A DNA stretch of 64,000 bases, taken from contig MKVF01000016.1 of the NCBI GenBank assembly GCA_001899145.1, forward strand, positions 1 to 64,000, in the 5' to 3' direction. Source of the stretch: Flavobacteriia bacterium 40-80 (GTDB lineage Bacteria > Bacteroidota > Bacteroidia > Flavobacteriales_D > Crocinitomicaceae). A program made the translations under genes and the position numbers. This document shows positions 55,611 to 64,000 of this stretch, piece after piece (within the stretch, counting starts at the first letter, position 1; each line of letters starts with the position of its first letter). The notes beneath the pieces are model-generated. The model made no database searches. It saw only the letters and a program-made list of their open reading frames with translations, and was not told where the DNA came from.

Positions 55611-57055
55611 TTTTTCCTGCGTTTAAAGATCCTTTTGTAAGTGGATAATGAAGTTACGGGCAGGTCATTGGATGCGCAGTACATCAGGATAAAAGCAAAA
55701 GGAAGCATGATAAACGTGGACATCCACATTCCGGTTGCAGGTGAAGTTACATTTTGGGCGGCAAGGCTTTCTCCGACACTTATCAGCACAAAATAATTCA
55801 TGAAAAGTATTGCCGCAATTACGACAGGAGCTCCGAAACCTCCTTTTTTTACGATGGCTCCGAGCGGTGCGCCAATGAAAAACAGCACAATAATAGATAC
55901 CGTCAGCGCAAATTTCCGGTGAAATTCGATATAATAAGCATTGAGATTTCTCATAAATGATTCCAGAAAATTTTTCTGCCCGGTGACGGTTTCTTTTTTA
56001 ATTCTGAGGTTGGAGATTGCATTCTGACAAGCAGCTTTTGTTTGCTCCTTTGTCAGGTTTTTCAGCAGCAAGGCTTTATTTGTAAAAATTGAACCTGTTA
56101 TTTTTGTGCTGTCAATTAGTGTCGCGGGAGTATTTTCTTTGAGCTTGTACTGATTGTACAAGGAGGAATTTAATGTTGATTTTGTAAAGTCGGCGTTGAA
56201 TTTTTTTGCATTCCGGAGCACCGAGTCAACTACCTGGTTCAGCTGAAATACATTATACATTTCGTAATTGTTTTTAAAGAGCTCGTCGTCTGTTTTTTTG
56301 AAGTCAAATCCTGAAATATTGATTTTAAAAATAGCTGATTTGAACGCATATCGTTTCTGAGGGAAAACTTCATCGCCCGGATTTCCCTTATTGATCACTT
56401 CCTTAAGATTTTCCTCTTCAAAGACGTTTCCGTTTTCCAGCTTCAGCAAAATGCTGTTTCCGACAGACGACTTATACATTGTTCCTTTTTCTGCACGGAC
56501 TGTTTTTACAATATCCGGATGAGTCATGTCGTGGATGATAACATCTTTGATCCGGTCGTTTTCAGCTTCTTTTACCTTGATGATGTATTTGTCTATCTGA
56601 TGGCTGTAAGTTCCCGGGCTCAGCAACATTGCGATTTTTGTTTCCTGGATATCATAGATCAGCGCCCGCCATTTGTAATTTGCTATCGGAATAACGAAAT
56701 TGGCGAAGTAAAAGGTGGAAATGCTGATAAAAAGACAAACAACAATCAGCGGCCTTAATATTCTCATCAGAGATAAGCCGCTTGATTTTAATGCGGTAAG
56801 CTCATTATTTTCAGCAAGATTTCCGACAGTCATAATGGAGGATAACAACATCGCCAGTGGTAATGCAAGTGGAAGAAGGCTGGCGGAAACATAAAATATC
56901 AGTTCGATGACAACGGTGATCTCAAGTCCTTTTCCCATCAGGTCGTCAATGTACTTCCAAAAGAACTGCATAATAAGCATGAACATGGAAATAAGAAGCG
57001 TGACAATAAAGGGTCCGACAAAAGATTTTACGCTGAAAATAAATAACCGTTTCAA
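55607..57055 (-). CDS. lptF: LptF/LptG-family (YjgP/YjgQ) permease
   Basis: The 482-aa protein has the YjgP/YjgQ layout: three N-terminal membrane segments (about residues 13-31, 48-72, 100-120), a large periplasmic domain (about 125-375) and three C-terminal ones. FVGPFIVTLLISMFMLIMQFF at the start and IGAPLGAIVKKGGFG near the end are typical. It should pair with the LptG-like protein at 1233-2333 in LPS export. Its periplasmic domain is about 110 residues longer than the other copy. It overlaps the following GT4 gene. Confidence 0.83.
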   Translation of the reverse strand: MKRLFIFSVKSFVGPFIVTLLISMFMLIMQFFWKYIDDLMGKGLEITVVIELIFYVSASLLPLALPLAMLLSSIMTVGNLAENNELTALKSSGLSLMRILRPLIVVCLFISISTFYFANFVIPIANYKWRALIYDIQETKIAMLLSPGTYSHQIDKYIIKVKEAENDRIKDVIIHDMTHPDIVKTVRAEKGTMYKSSVGNSILLKLENGNVFEEENLKEVINKGNPGDEVFPQKRYAFKSAIFKINISGFDFKKTDDELFKNNYEMYNVFQLNQVVDSVLRNAKKFNADFTKSTLNSSLYNQYKLKENTPATLIDSTKITGSIFTNKALLLKNLTKEQTKAACQNAISNLRIKKETVTGQKNFLESFMRNLNAYYIEFHRKFALTVSIIVLFFIGAPLGAIVKKGGFGAPVVIAAILFMNYFVLISVGESLAAQNVTSPATGMWMSTFIMLPFAFILMYCASNDLPVTSLSTYKRIFKRRKK

Positions 57056-57092
57056 ACTATTTGGTGTGATTTTACCACGAAATTAGTAAAAA

Positions 57093-57491
57093 TCAATTTC
57101 CTAATATGCGTTTCAGATCACTAATTCCCCTGTTCCATAATAAAGCCAGATCCTCTTCCTCTACATCGGAAGTATTGATATCTGTGATTTTTAAGATAAT
57201 ATCTTTCGTTAAAGGATCAATTTCGTATGTAATTTCGAAATAACACTCGTGTGTATCTTCATCTTCCTCATGATGGAGCCATCGCCACTTGATATGATTT
57301 CCGTTTTTTTTTGAAATCAAACGAGCAGTTTCTTCTGAATTGTCCCAGTGAAAAGTGTAAATATCTTCTTTTATGTCAACATCATCCGCAAACCATTCAG
57401 AAAGACCGCCCGGAGTAAATATCAGATTTTCCAGAGCCTTGACAGACGTTTTTAAAATATATTCTAATTCTATTTTAACTTTATTCGGCAT
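57093..57491 (-). CDS. START-like (SRPBCC/AHSA1) domain protein
   Basis: The 132-aa protein has KVKIELEYILKTSVKALENL, GLSEWFADDV and EVDFEITYEID-like strands, a helix-grip lipid- or ligand-binding fold. The frame is open up to 57650, but that would read across the divergent promoter region and add 53 residues without family likeness; the ATG at 57491 (MPNKVKIEL) is chosen. It lies 37 bases upstream of the LptF-type gene and is probably the first gene of that operon. A ligand is unknown. Confidence 0.8.
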   Translation of the reverse strand: MPNKVKIELEYILKTSVKALENLIFTPGGLSEWFADDVDIKEDIYTFHWDNSEETARLISKKNGNHIKWRWLHHEEDEDTHECYFEITYEIDPLTKDIILKITDINTSDVEEEDLALLWNRGISDLKRILGN

Positions 57492-57553
57492 CTTTTTTTC
57501 TTTTTGTGTATTTTCGCAACGCAACGACTTGTTGAATATACAAAAACTTTTTA

Positions 57554-58303
57554 ATGGCGTTAATACATTCTTTAGAAAAAAACGGAAATAAATTATTTCG
57601 CTACCGCGGGCAAATCCCTTTGATTCTCTTTTTGTTATCGGTTCCGGCAATCTATTTTACAAATTATGATTGCTTTTTCAAAAACGAAAATTACAAATAC
57701 GGATTGCTGATTTTTTCAGCAATCATATCTTTCTCCGGTCAGGTGATCCGGGCAATTGCGATAGGAACGAGCAACAAGAACACTTCCGGTAGAAATACAA
57801 GAGAACAAGTAGCGGAAGCGTTGAACACAAAAGGTATTTATTCCACGCTGAGACACCCTTTGTATCTGGGAAATTATTTCATGTGGATCGGAATTGTGAT
57901 TTACGTAGGAAATATTTCTTTTTTCATTATCGTCAGTTTATTGTTCTGGGTTTACTATGAACGGATTATGTTTGCGGAAGAACGCTTTCTGGAGCGCAAG
58001 TTCGGACAAAGCTACCTGGATTGGTCACTTAAAGTCCCTGCGTTTATTCCGTCTTTTAAAAATTATGAGAAGACCGATATTCCATTTTCACTGAAAACCA
58101 TTTTAAGAAGAGAATATTCAGGCGTAACCGCAACGATCATATCCTTTGTTTTCGTAGATGTGCTGCGTAATTCTTTTGAAATAAAAGCGTTCGTATGGAA
58201 AGATTCTCAGACATACGTTATTATCGGGGCATTATTGATTACCCTGATCTTACGATCTCTTAAGCATTATACAAAGATCCTTTCAGAATCAGACCGTTCT
58301 TAG
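57554..58303 (+). CDS. Isoprenylcysteine/lipid-A-type membrane methyltransferase
   Basis: The 249-aa protein has five to six membrane segments and the ICMT/PEMT signature LRHPLYLGNYFMW, then EERFLERKFGQSYLDW. Among bacterial members, Leptospira LmtA methylates a lipid A phosphate. Substrate here is uncertain; the location beside an Lpt permease and glycosyltransferases favours an envelope lipid. It is divergent from the START gene with 62 bases between them; a near-match -7 (TATTTTCG, 57509-57516) lies ahead. Confidence 0.82.
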   Translation: MALIHSLEKNGNKLFRYRGQIPLILFLLSVPAIYFTNYDCFFKNENYKYGLLIFSAIISFSGQVIRAIAIGTSNKNTSGRNTREQVAEALNTKGIYSTLRHPLYLGNYFMWIGIVIYVGNISFFIIVSLLFWVYYERIMFAEERFLERKFGQSYLDWSLKVPAFIPSFKNYEKTDIPFSLKTILRREYSGVTATIISFVFVDVLRNSFEIKAFVWKDSQTYVIIGALLITLILRSLKHYTKILSESDRS

Positions 58304-58309
58304 CCCGGC

Positions 58310-58552
58310 TTAATCTTCGTTAATTTCTGATTTCGGCGGAAATTCCGGTTTCACGTTATCCAAATTGAAATGGTAAGTGTAATTAACGCATAAAGTGACA
58401 TCGTTGCTGTCAAAATGTTTTACGATTCCATTCTTTTCCAAAGCAACAACCCAACATGAGTTCTGATGAACACCATAATCAATAAGAAAAATGGCCTGTC
58501 CTTTACCCAAGGGGGTATTTACAGTTAATGTCGGGTTTAGTTGCAATATCAT
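58310..58552 (-). CDS. Small protein of unknown function
   Basis: An 80-aa cytoplasmic product with no membrane segment or signal. It has GKGQAIFLIDYGVHQNSCWVV and a C-terminal PEFPPKSEI. No family recognised. It follows the DUF1328 gene by 18 bases on the same strand and is probably co-transcribed. Confidence 0.6.
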   Translation of the reverse strand: MILQLNPTLTVNTPLGKGQAIFLIDYGVHQNSCWVVALEKNGIVKHFDSNDVTLCVNYTYHFNLDNVKPEFPPKSEINED

Positions 58553-58570
58553 TTAACAGGTGTTAATGTG

Positions 58571-58732
58571 TTAATTTCTCGCTTTCCCAAAAATGAGAGA
58601 AACAATAAATAATACGATAAAAATAAAAAACAGAATTTTTGCGATTCCTGCCGCGCTGCTTGCGATTCCTCCAAATCCAAAAACGGCAGCAATGATTGCG
58701 ACGATAAAAAATAAAATACTCCAGCGTAACAT
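58571..58732 (-). CDS. DUF1328 (YtjA-family) small membrane protein
   Basis: A 53-codon frame. It starts [20 protein letters not shown], continues with [16 protein letters not shown] and [13 protein letters not shown], the two hydrophobic segments around GGIA..AAGIAK that define DUF1328. The family is found in many bacteria as a stress-associated membrane protein of unknown function. It is next to signalling genes at 58935-61902. Confidence 0.9.
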   Translation of the reverse strand: MLRWSILFFIVAIIAAVFGFGGIASSAAGIAKILFFIFIVLFIVSLIFGKARN

Positions 58733-58934
58733 ATGTTTAATTTTAAAAGTTATACTTAAAATTCAGCAATTAAGATGCCTTTAGGTAAGTAGTTGTTATT
58801 TAATTTGTTGTGATTAAATGCTCAAAAATAGCTGTGGATTTTTTTGCCCAATATGGGGTTGTTAACATTTTTTACGCTCTTAAAAAACATTAAAAATAAA
58901 GAGGAGAATGTTTCTCCGTCTATCTTTAAGGATT

Positions 58935-60386
58935 ATGAAGAAGATACTCGTAATAGATGATGATCAGGATATTTGTTTTTTGCTGAACAAATTTCTTTCT
59001 AAACATAGGTTTAGTGTTGAAACAGCTTTTTCAGGGAAAAGCGGTTTAACTAAATATGAAGAATTCAAGCCGGATCTTGTATTATGCGATTTTCGTTTGG
59101 AAGACAGTGACGGATTGGATGTCATGAAGCTTCTGAAAACAAAACAGAAAAGCTTACCTGTGATTATTATGTCCGGCTATGCCGGCATTAAAAATGCAGT
59201 GAGAAGCATCAAAATAGGGGCGTTCGACTATATTTGCAAACCCCTTGTAACAGATGAAATTCTTAAAATTATTAATAAGGCGCTCGCTAATGCAGAAGAT
59301 GAAAAAAATGCTGCTCTGCAGGATGTGAAGAAATCATCGGAACAACGCGATAAAAGACTGAATCCGGTATCCAGGTCAATTCCGGATAATAAAAAGTATA
59401 TTTTCAGCAAATCTCCTGAGATTAGAAAGATTCTGAGCCAGATTGAATTAGTTGCAGCTACTAACTACAGTGTAATTATTTATGGAGAAAGTGGTTGTGG
59501 AAAAGAAGCTATCGCCGATGAAATTCACCGTAAAAGCAATCGTGCGGATGGACCTTTTGTAGCAATAGATTGCGGCTCCTTGTCCAAGGAACTGATCAGT
59601 AGTGAGCTTTTCGGCCATGAAAAAGGAGCTTTTACAGGAGCTGTTTCTCAAAAAATAGGAAGTTTTGAGCTGGCGGATGGCGGTACGATCTTTCTGGATG
59701 AAATTGCAAATCTCAGCTATGATGCTCAGGCGACATTGCTTCGGGTTATTCAGGAGAGAAAGATCCGCCGGCTGGGAGGAGTAAAAGATATTCCTGTAAA
59801 TGTAAGAATTGTGGTGGCAAGTAATGAACGTCTGAATATTGCCGCACAGATGGGGAAATTCAGAGAAGATCTGTTTCACCGGTTTAATGAATTCAGTTTT
59901 ACGATTCCTCCGTTGCGGGAAAGGAGAGAAGATGTGAAATTTTATGCCGATTATTTTCTGGCGCTTACGAATGAAGAGCTTCAAAAGAATGTATCCGGCT
60001 TTCAGGAGCAGGCAATAAAGGTTATGGAAGCGTATTACTGGCCGGGAAATCTCAGGGAGCTGAATAACGCGGTTAAGCGTGCGGCCCTTCTTTGTGAAGG
60101 AGATTATATCCAGGAACGGCATCTTCCCTGTGAGATCACTCAATTTGTTTCAGTGCCTCTTCCCTCAGTAAAGAAAGAATCACTGGTACAGCAATATGCC
60201 GTTTCCGATAAAAACGAGCCGGAGGTGCTGAATGTCCGGTCAGCCTCTATAGAAGCTGAGTTCGAGGTAATACTACAAGCGTTGCAAGAATGTAATTTCA
60301 ATAAGTCAAAAGCAGCGAAATTATTAAATATAGATCGTAAAACATTGTATAATAAAATGAAGCTGTATAATTACTATCACAGATAA
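58935..60386 (+). CDS. NtrC-type sigma-54-dependent response regulator
   Basis: The 483-aa regulator has a receiver domain (residues 1-120; acidic cluster D8-D10, D52 phospho-acceptor in CDFRLED), an AAA+ domain (Walker A GESGCGKE, sigma-54 contact loop GAFTGA, Walker B GTIFLDEI) and a C-terminal Fis-type helix-turn-helix ([20 protein letters not shown]). The GAFTGA loop is intact, so it should activate sigma-54 promoters. An upstream ATG at 58908 is in frame, with GAGGAG before it; ATG 58935 ([12 protein letters not shown]) gives the usual receiver start and is preceded by TATCTTTA, so it is preferred, with some doubt. Confidence 0.88.
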   Translation: MKKILVIDDDQDICFLLNKFLSKHRFSVETAFSGKSGLTKYEEFKPDLVLCDFRLEDSDGLDVMKLLKTKQKSLPVIIMSGYAGIKNAVRSIKIGAFDYICKPLVTDEILKIINKALANAEDEKNAALQDVKKSSEQRDKRLNPVSRSIPDNKKYIFSKSPEIRKILSQIELVAATNYSVIIYGESGCGKEAIADEIHRKSNRADGPFVAIDCGSLSKELISSELFGHEKGAFTGAVSQKIGSFELADGGTIFLDEIANLSYDAQATLLRVIQERKIRRLGGVKDIPVNVRIVVASNERLNIAAQMGKFREDLFHRFNEFSFTIPPLRERREDVKFYADYFLALTNEELQKNVSGFQEQAIKVMEAYYWPGNLRELNNAVKRAALLCEGDYIQERHLPCEITQFVSVPLPSVKKESLVQQYAVSDKNEPEVLNVRSASIEAEFEVILQALQECNFNKSKAAKLLNIDRKTLYNKMKLYNYYHR

Positions 60387-60421
60387 AGAAGGGGACTTAT
60401 ACGGAAAACAAACTATTTTCA

Positions 60422-60429
60422 TATATTTG
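60422..60429 (+). promoter_or_regulatory. Candidate -7 element before the receiver-PAS-kinase
   Basis: TATATTTG, a perfect TAnnTTTG match, 48 bases before the ATG at 60478 and 35 after the NtrC-type gene stop. No TTG -33 box is clear, so the kinase may also be read through from upstream. Confidence 0.45.
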
Positions 60430-60477
60430 ATCAGAAAACAACAATTATAAACCTGGATAGAAACACCTGGACCCCTG

Positions 60478-61902
60478 ATGAAGTATAAAATTTTAATAGT
60501 TGACGACGATGAGGACGACTTTCTCATTCTATCAACCTATTTGAAGAAAATAGAGGAATTCAGAATTGAATGCCATTGGGAGAGTGATATTGAAACAGCA
60601 TATCATAAAATGATCTCCAATCAGTTTGATATTTATTTTGTAGATTATCTTTTGGGAGTGGAGAACGGAATCGGTCTGATCCGTAAGGCACTTAATAATA
60701 ATTGTATCAAACCTACTATTTTATTGTCGGGAAAAGGCAATAAAGAACTCGATCGTACGGCCATAGAAATCGGAGTATATGACTTCCTTATCAAGGGAGA
60801 AATTACGGTTGATAATTTAGAACGTTGTATCCGTTACACCTCGGAAAGATACAGGACTATTCAGAATTTGCGGATCAACGAAAGGAGGTATCACCAGATT
60901 TTTGATAATGCCCTAAGCTCCATTATCATCTGTGATGATACTTTCAAAATTCTGGAATGCAATGATGCGATACAGCCGTTTATCGGTTATCAGAAAGAAG
61001 AAGTAACGGGATTTTCCATATTTCATTATGTAGACAGGGAAGGGAAAACTATCGAAGAATATATCGAGAGCAATTTTCCGGGTGTCAGAGGAGTAGTCAC
61101 AAATGAAAAAGTGAGATTTATTCACCGTGATGGAAGTGTGAAGCTCGGACATCTGGAATTTAACCAATATACGGATGTTTTTACATCTGAAAAATATTGG
61201 CAGGGAGTCATATACGATGAAACCCTCAGGGGAAGAAAAGAATTGGAGCGGCTTCATAATGAGAAGCTGAATGCTGTTCATCGTTTGATCAATACACTGG
61301 CGCATGAAGTCAGAAACCCCTTGACGAATATCCAGCTTGCATCGGAGAGTATCAGTAATGCCACTGAAGGAAATGAAGTATATGTGGATATTATTAAACG
61401 GGGAGTGAGGAGGATTAATGATATCATTACAAACCTGATGAATTCCTCGAAATCGTTAAAGCTGTATTTTGAAAAAACAGAACTGAATGAGCTGATTGAT
61501 GAAGCAGTACAGATAGCACGGGACAGCTCGCAGTTAAAAAATGTCCGTATTGAAACGAGATACCTGGATGATGTCTGCTTCGTAATGCTGGACGTGAATA
61601 AGTTTAAAATTGCTTTGATCAATTTAATTTCGAATGCCATTGAAGCGGCAGATAAGGAGGAAAGCTACGTTTTAGTATCGCTTAATCACAAAATGAGCAG
61701 GCCTGAAATCTGCATTGAAGATAATGGGGTAGGGATCAGTGAAGAAAATCTGAATAAAATATTTGAACCTTATTTTACGACCAAAAATACAGGTACGGGA
61801 TTAGGCCTGGCATCCACTTTAAATATTATCCGCTCTCATAATGCAAAAATTGAAGTAGCCTCCAAAGTGAACGAAGGAACTACCTTTAAAATAGTTTTGT
61901 AG
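60478..61902 (+). CDS. Receiver-PAS-histidine kinase (hybrid signalling protein)
   Basis: The 474-aa cytoplasmic protein has an N-terminal receiver (acidic D9-D11 cluster, D56 in VDYLLG), a PAS domain (about residues 138-250), a HisKA dimerisation domain with H276 in LAHEVRNPL and a HATPase domain (ISNAIEAA, EDNGVGI, GTGLGLASTLNII). There is no membrane segment. A receiver at the N-terminus suggests it takes phosphate from, or is tuned by, another kinase and in turn may phosphorylate the NtrC-type regulator next to it. Confidence 0.9.
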   Translation: MKYKILIVDDDEDDFLILSTYLKKIEEFRIECHWESDIETAYHKMISNQFDIYFVDYLLGVENGIGLIRKALNNNCIKPTILLSGKGNKELDRTAIEIGVYDFLIKGEITVDNLERCIRYTSERYRTIQNLRINERRYHQIFDNALSSIIICDDTFKILECNDAIQPFIGYQKEEVTGFSIFHYVDREGKTIEEYIESNFPGVRGVVTNEKVRFIHRDGSVKLGHLEFNQYTDVFTSEKYWQGVIYDETLRGRKELERLHNEKLNAVHRLINTLAHEVRNPLTNIQLASESISNATEGNEVYVDIIKRGVRRINDIITNLMNSSKSLKLYFEKTELNELIDEAVQIARDSSQLKNVRIETRYLDDVCFVMLDVNKFKIALINLISNAIEAADKEESYVLVSLNHKMSRPEICIEDNGVGISEENLNKIFEPYFTTKNTGTGLGLASTLNIIRSHNAKIEVASKVNEGTTFKIVL

Positions 61903-62014
61903 AAAAAAATCCCCAATTTTATGAATCTTTAAAAAGTAATAATATAATAACTATTTGATTTTTAAGTATTTATTATTTTGGTTTGTTTCTTGACATTAAT
62001 AAAACAGGAAAGAG

Positions 62015-62488
62015 ATGTTTGGTTTCAGAAAAAATAAGGCTCAGATCCAATTGCTGAATGCATTGATCACCATTAATATTGATAGAATTAAGGGGTATCA
62101 AAAGTTGGAAAAACTCGGGGTAGATTATCCGAATATACTGATGGTTGCAGCAGGAAAGGCGCAGCAAAGCCAAAAGTATATAGAGCGTATTAAGGAGATA
62201 ATCCGGGAGATCGGAGGAGAACCGCTGGAAGAGCAATCAATAGAAGGTTCTGTCTTTCGTGTCTGGATGAACATAAAGAATATGCTCAATATCGATGATT
62301 ACAAGAACATACTGATGAACTGCGAGTTTGGAGAAAATACAGCATTGAAATTGTATGATGAAACCCTTCCGAAGTTGAAACGCAAGCTCGAAGATGCTGC
62401 TTTTGAAGATCTGCTTTCCCAGCGTGACGGTATTTACAGATCTATCAATGAGATTCAGGATTTGTACAAACCTATCGCTGAAAAATGA
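62015..62488 (+). CDS. DUF2383/PA2169-family four-helix-bundle protein
   Basis: The 157-aa all-helical protein has NKAQIQLLNALITINIDRI at the N-terminus and a bundle-type C-terminal half (CEFGENTALKLYDETLPKL). It resembles the PA2169-like DUF2383 family (ferritin-like helical fold), whose function is unknown and which is often linked to general stress. No metal-site residues (clear ExxH) are seen. It is followed by a lipoprotein gene 24 bases on. Confidence 0.75.
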   Translation: MFGFRKNKAQIQLLNALITINIDRIKGYQKLEKLGVDYPNILMVAAGKAQQSQKYIERIKEIIREIGGEPLEEQSIEGSVFRVWMNIKNMLNIDDYKNILMNCEFGENTALKLYDETLPKLKRKLEDAAFEDLLSQRDGIYRSINEIQDLYKPIAEK

Positions 62489-62512
62489 CAGAAACAACCA
62501 AAATAAACAAAT

Positions 62513-62959
62513 ATGAAAAGAGTAATTTTAGGAAAGGCGGTTTTAATGATGTTTATTGCTTCAAGTGTAGTTTCTTGTACCAATAACGGAGAGAGAGTGG
62601 AGAATGCGAAAGAAAACCTGGAAGAGACGAAAAGAGAAGCTGCGCAAGATGTTGCAGAGGCCAAGGAAAAGTTGAGAAAAGCTCGTGAAGAGTATGTACG
62701 GGACGCAAATGAACGCATTAGAACGAGTGACGAACGTATCGCTGATATGGAAGCAAAAGCAAAAGACCTGAAAGGTGAAACAAGAGAAAACTATAACCGA
62801 GCTATTGCCCGGGCGAAAGAAACCAATCGGGAATTAAGAGCGAAATTAGAAAGAAACGCGGAAATTGCGGATGATAAATGGGAAGAGTTTAAGCGTGATT
62901 TCAATAATAGCATGGATAAAGCCGGGCGGGATATTGAGGATTTTTTTCAAGGTAAATAA
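62513..62959 (+). CDS. Coiled-coil lipoprotein
   Basis: The 148-aa protein has a lipoprotein signal (ASSVVSC, C22) and a mature region that is almost entirely charged heptad-type helix (ENLEETKREAAQDVAEAKEKL and RERNAEIADDKWEEFKRDFN-like repeats). It resembles YtxH/apolipoprotein-like stress lipoproteins of the envelope, but no exact family is claimed. It is the last gene of the cluster and is followed by a terminator. Confidence 0.78.
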   Translation: MKRVILGKAVLMMFIASSVVSCTNNGERVENAKENLEETKREAAQDVAEAKEKLRKAREEYVRDANERIRTSDERIADMEAKAKDLKGETRENYNRAIARAKETNRELRAKLERNAEIADDKWEEFKRDFNNSMDKAGRDIEDFFQGK

Positions 62960-63022
62960 CTTTGTTATTTAATAAGGATGAAAGAAATATACTCTTATTT
63001 CATCAGGTGAATTTTCAATAAT

Positions 63023-63052
63023 AAAACAGGCATTCCAAAGAATGCCTGTTTT
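63023..63052. terminator. Bidirectional terminator
   Basis: A 13-bp stem AAAACAGGCATTC/GAATGCCTGTTTT (63023-63035, 63040-63052), with A and T on each side. It lies between the convergent lipoprotein and etfA genes and can serve both. Confidence 0.88.
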
Positions 63053-63075
63053 ATATTTTGAAACTCGTAAGGGTA

Positions 63076-64000
63076 TTAACCTTTGAATTTTTTTACTGCT
63101 TCAATTAATTTTGGAACTACTTCAAAAGCATCGCCAACAACTCCGTAGTCAGCAGCTTTAAAGAAAGGAGCCTCCGGATCAGTATTGATCACAACAATTG
63201 TTTTAGAACCGTTCACGCCTGCCAGATGCTGAATAGCACCAGAAATACCGATTGCAATGTATAAATTCGGGCGGATCGCAAGACCGGTTTGTCCCACGTG
63301 CTCATGATGAGGTCTCCAGCCGATGTCAGCTACCGGACGGGAACATGCTGTTGCTGCTCCCAGTAATTTTGCCAGCTCTTCCACCATTCCCCAGTTTTCA
63401 GGGCCTTTCAATCCACGCCCAGCGGAAACTACAACTTCTGCTTCAGGAAGCGGAACTTCCCCTTCAGGGATTTTCTTATCGACAACTTTTACTGCTGCAT
63501 TACCTGTGCCAGCATCGAAGTTTTCAACCGGGCAAGCACTTCCCGTCGCTTCAGGAGAGATGGAGTTTGGTAATAATGCAATGATTTTTTTCGCTGTTTT
63601 CACAGTAACATATCCGAATGCTTTTCCTGAGAATACATTTACTTTTATTTTATCACCTTCCGGTAAAGCTACGGCTCCTGAAACCAAACCTGCTTTTAAA
63701 CGAACAGATAAGCGCGGAGCAACTGCTTTCGAAATTAAATCGTGAGAAAAAATAATTGTATCTGCCCCTGTTGCTTCAACTGCTTTTGCAACTAAGGCAG
63801 TAATTTGCCTGCTGTCCGCATCGGATACATTTGCATCCACTAATACCTTAGAGGCACCGTAAGTCCCCAAATCTGCTAAATCAGATGAATTACCGGAGGC
63901 AACCACCACCACATCGCTTCCTAATTTTTTTGCGTAAGTAACTGCTTCATGAGAAGCCTTTGCTCCGGCATGTTCCCCGCTGATATATACTAATATTGAC
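63076..64000 (-). CDS. etfA: Electron transfer flavoprotein alpha subunit, missing only the 5' end
   Basis: The C-terminal FAD domain is complete: SAGRGLKGPENWGMVEELA, GQTGLAIRPNLYIAIGISGAIQH and INTDPEAPFFKAADYGVVGD. The frame is open to the window edge and reads SILVYISGEHAGAKASHEAV at its N-terminus. The last base of the window (64000) is G of a codon preceding this, so the start ATG is probably cut by the edge and only two bases are missing. It forms the electron carrier with EtfB for fatty- and amino-acid dehydrogenases. etfB is likely just beyond the edge. Confidence 0.94.
   Translation of the reverse strand, partial: SILVYISGEHAGAKASHEAVTYAKKLGSDVVVVASGNSSDLADLGTYGASKVLVDANVSDADSRQITALVAKAVEATGADTIIFSHDLISKAVAPRLSVRLKAGLVSGAVALPEGDKIKVNVFSGKAFGYVTVKTAKKIIALLPNSISPEATGSACPVENFDAGTGNAAVKVVDKKIPEGEVPLPEAEVVVSAGRGLKGPENWGMVEELAKLLGAATACSRPVADIGWRPHHEHVGQTGLAIRPNLYIAIGISGAIQHLAGVNGSKTIVVINTDPEAPFFKAADYGVVGDAFEVVPKLIEAVKKFKG

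Noticed and set aside
57492-57650. 53-residue N-terminal extension of the START-domain gene
   Set aside because: It runs across the divergent intergenic region and into the opposite gene, and has no resemblance to the family.
59448-60143. Antisense frame of 231 codons inside the NtrC-type regulator
   Set aside because: It lies over a conserved AAA+ domain and shows no recognisable protein features.

Overview
The window is chromosomal DNA from a low-GC member of the Bacteroidota, most likely Flavobacteriales (a Fluviicola/Crocinitomicaceae-like relative is a guess). The evidence is the repeated TAnnTTTG promoter -7 element, little use of Shine-Dalgarno sites, zinc-free forms of S14, S4 and L36, a propeller-type histidine kinase with a LytTR regulator, and the order rplQ-carA-eno. 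No CRISPR array, prophage or tRNA gene was found.

Layout. 1-103: 3' end of a 5S rRNA with its terminator, then about 350 bp with no recognisable gene. 460-5274: a reverse operon tgt-lptG-DUF481, divergent from a GT2 glycosyltransferase-ECF sigma pair. 5284-6673: a complete IS3-family element with 25-bp inverted repeats and a 3-bp target duplication, inserted just after the sigma gene. 6742-9778: prs-rplY (reverse) and a saccharopine-dehydrogenase-like gene. 9814-29311: the large translation cluster (str, S10, spc and alpha operons combined), rpsL to rplQ, followed by carA-eno. Two genes in it, rpmD and rpmJ, are under 60 codons.

29327-41985: a secreted protein of unknown function, hutU, a small lipoprotein, the propeller histidine kinase and LytTR regulator, an ElyC/SanA/YdcF-like protein, rplS, proline dehydrogenase, aroB, and a DUF985 cupin with an outer-membrane protein. 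42034-49759: a cold-shock gene divergent from an operon (36-aa membrane peptide, membrane protein, cdd, DUF3298 protein, tex), then an alanine-dehydrogenase-like gene with a NatAB-type ABC exporter. 49825-53246: dinB, a zeta-toxin-like kinase with a 60-aa partner, a small tail-anchored protein and a lipoprotein.

53288-58303: an envelope locus (START-domain protein, LptF-type permease, two GT4 glycosyltransferases) divergent from a membrane methyltransferase of the ICMT/LmtA type. 58310-62959: a probable envelope-stress and signalling island with a DUF1328 membrane protein, an NtrC-type regulator, a receiver-PAS-histidine kinase, a DUF2383 helical-bundle protein and a coiled-coil lipoprotein. 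The right edge carries etfA, which lacks only its first bases.

Most of the window is conserved core genome. The less ordinary parts are the IS3 insertion, which separated the sigma gene from its shared terminator but carries a replacement one; the zeta-like kinase pair; the stress/signalling island; the envelope locus; and several proteins whose metal-binding or catalytic residues differ from textbook forms (Tgt, AlaDH-like). I did not find anything that I can confidently call an undescribed system.
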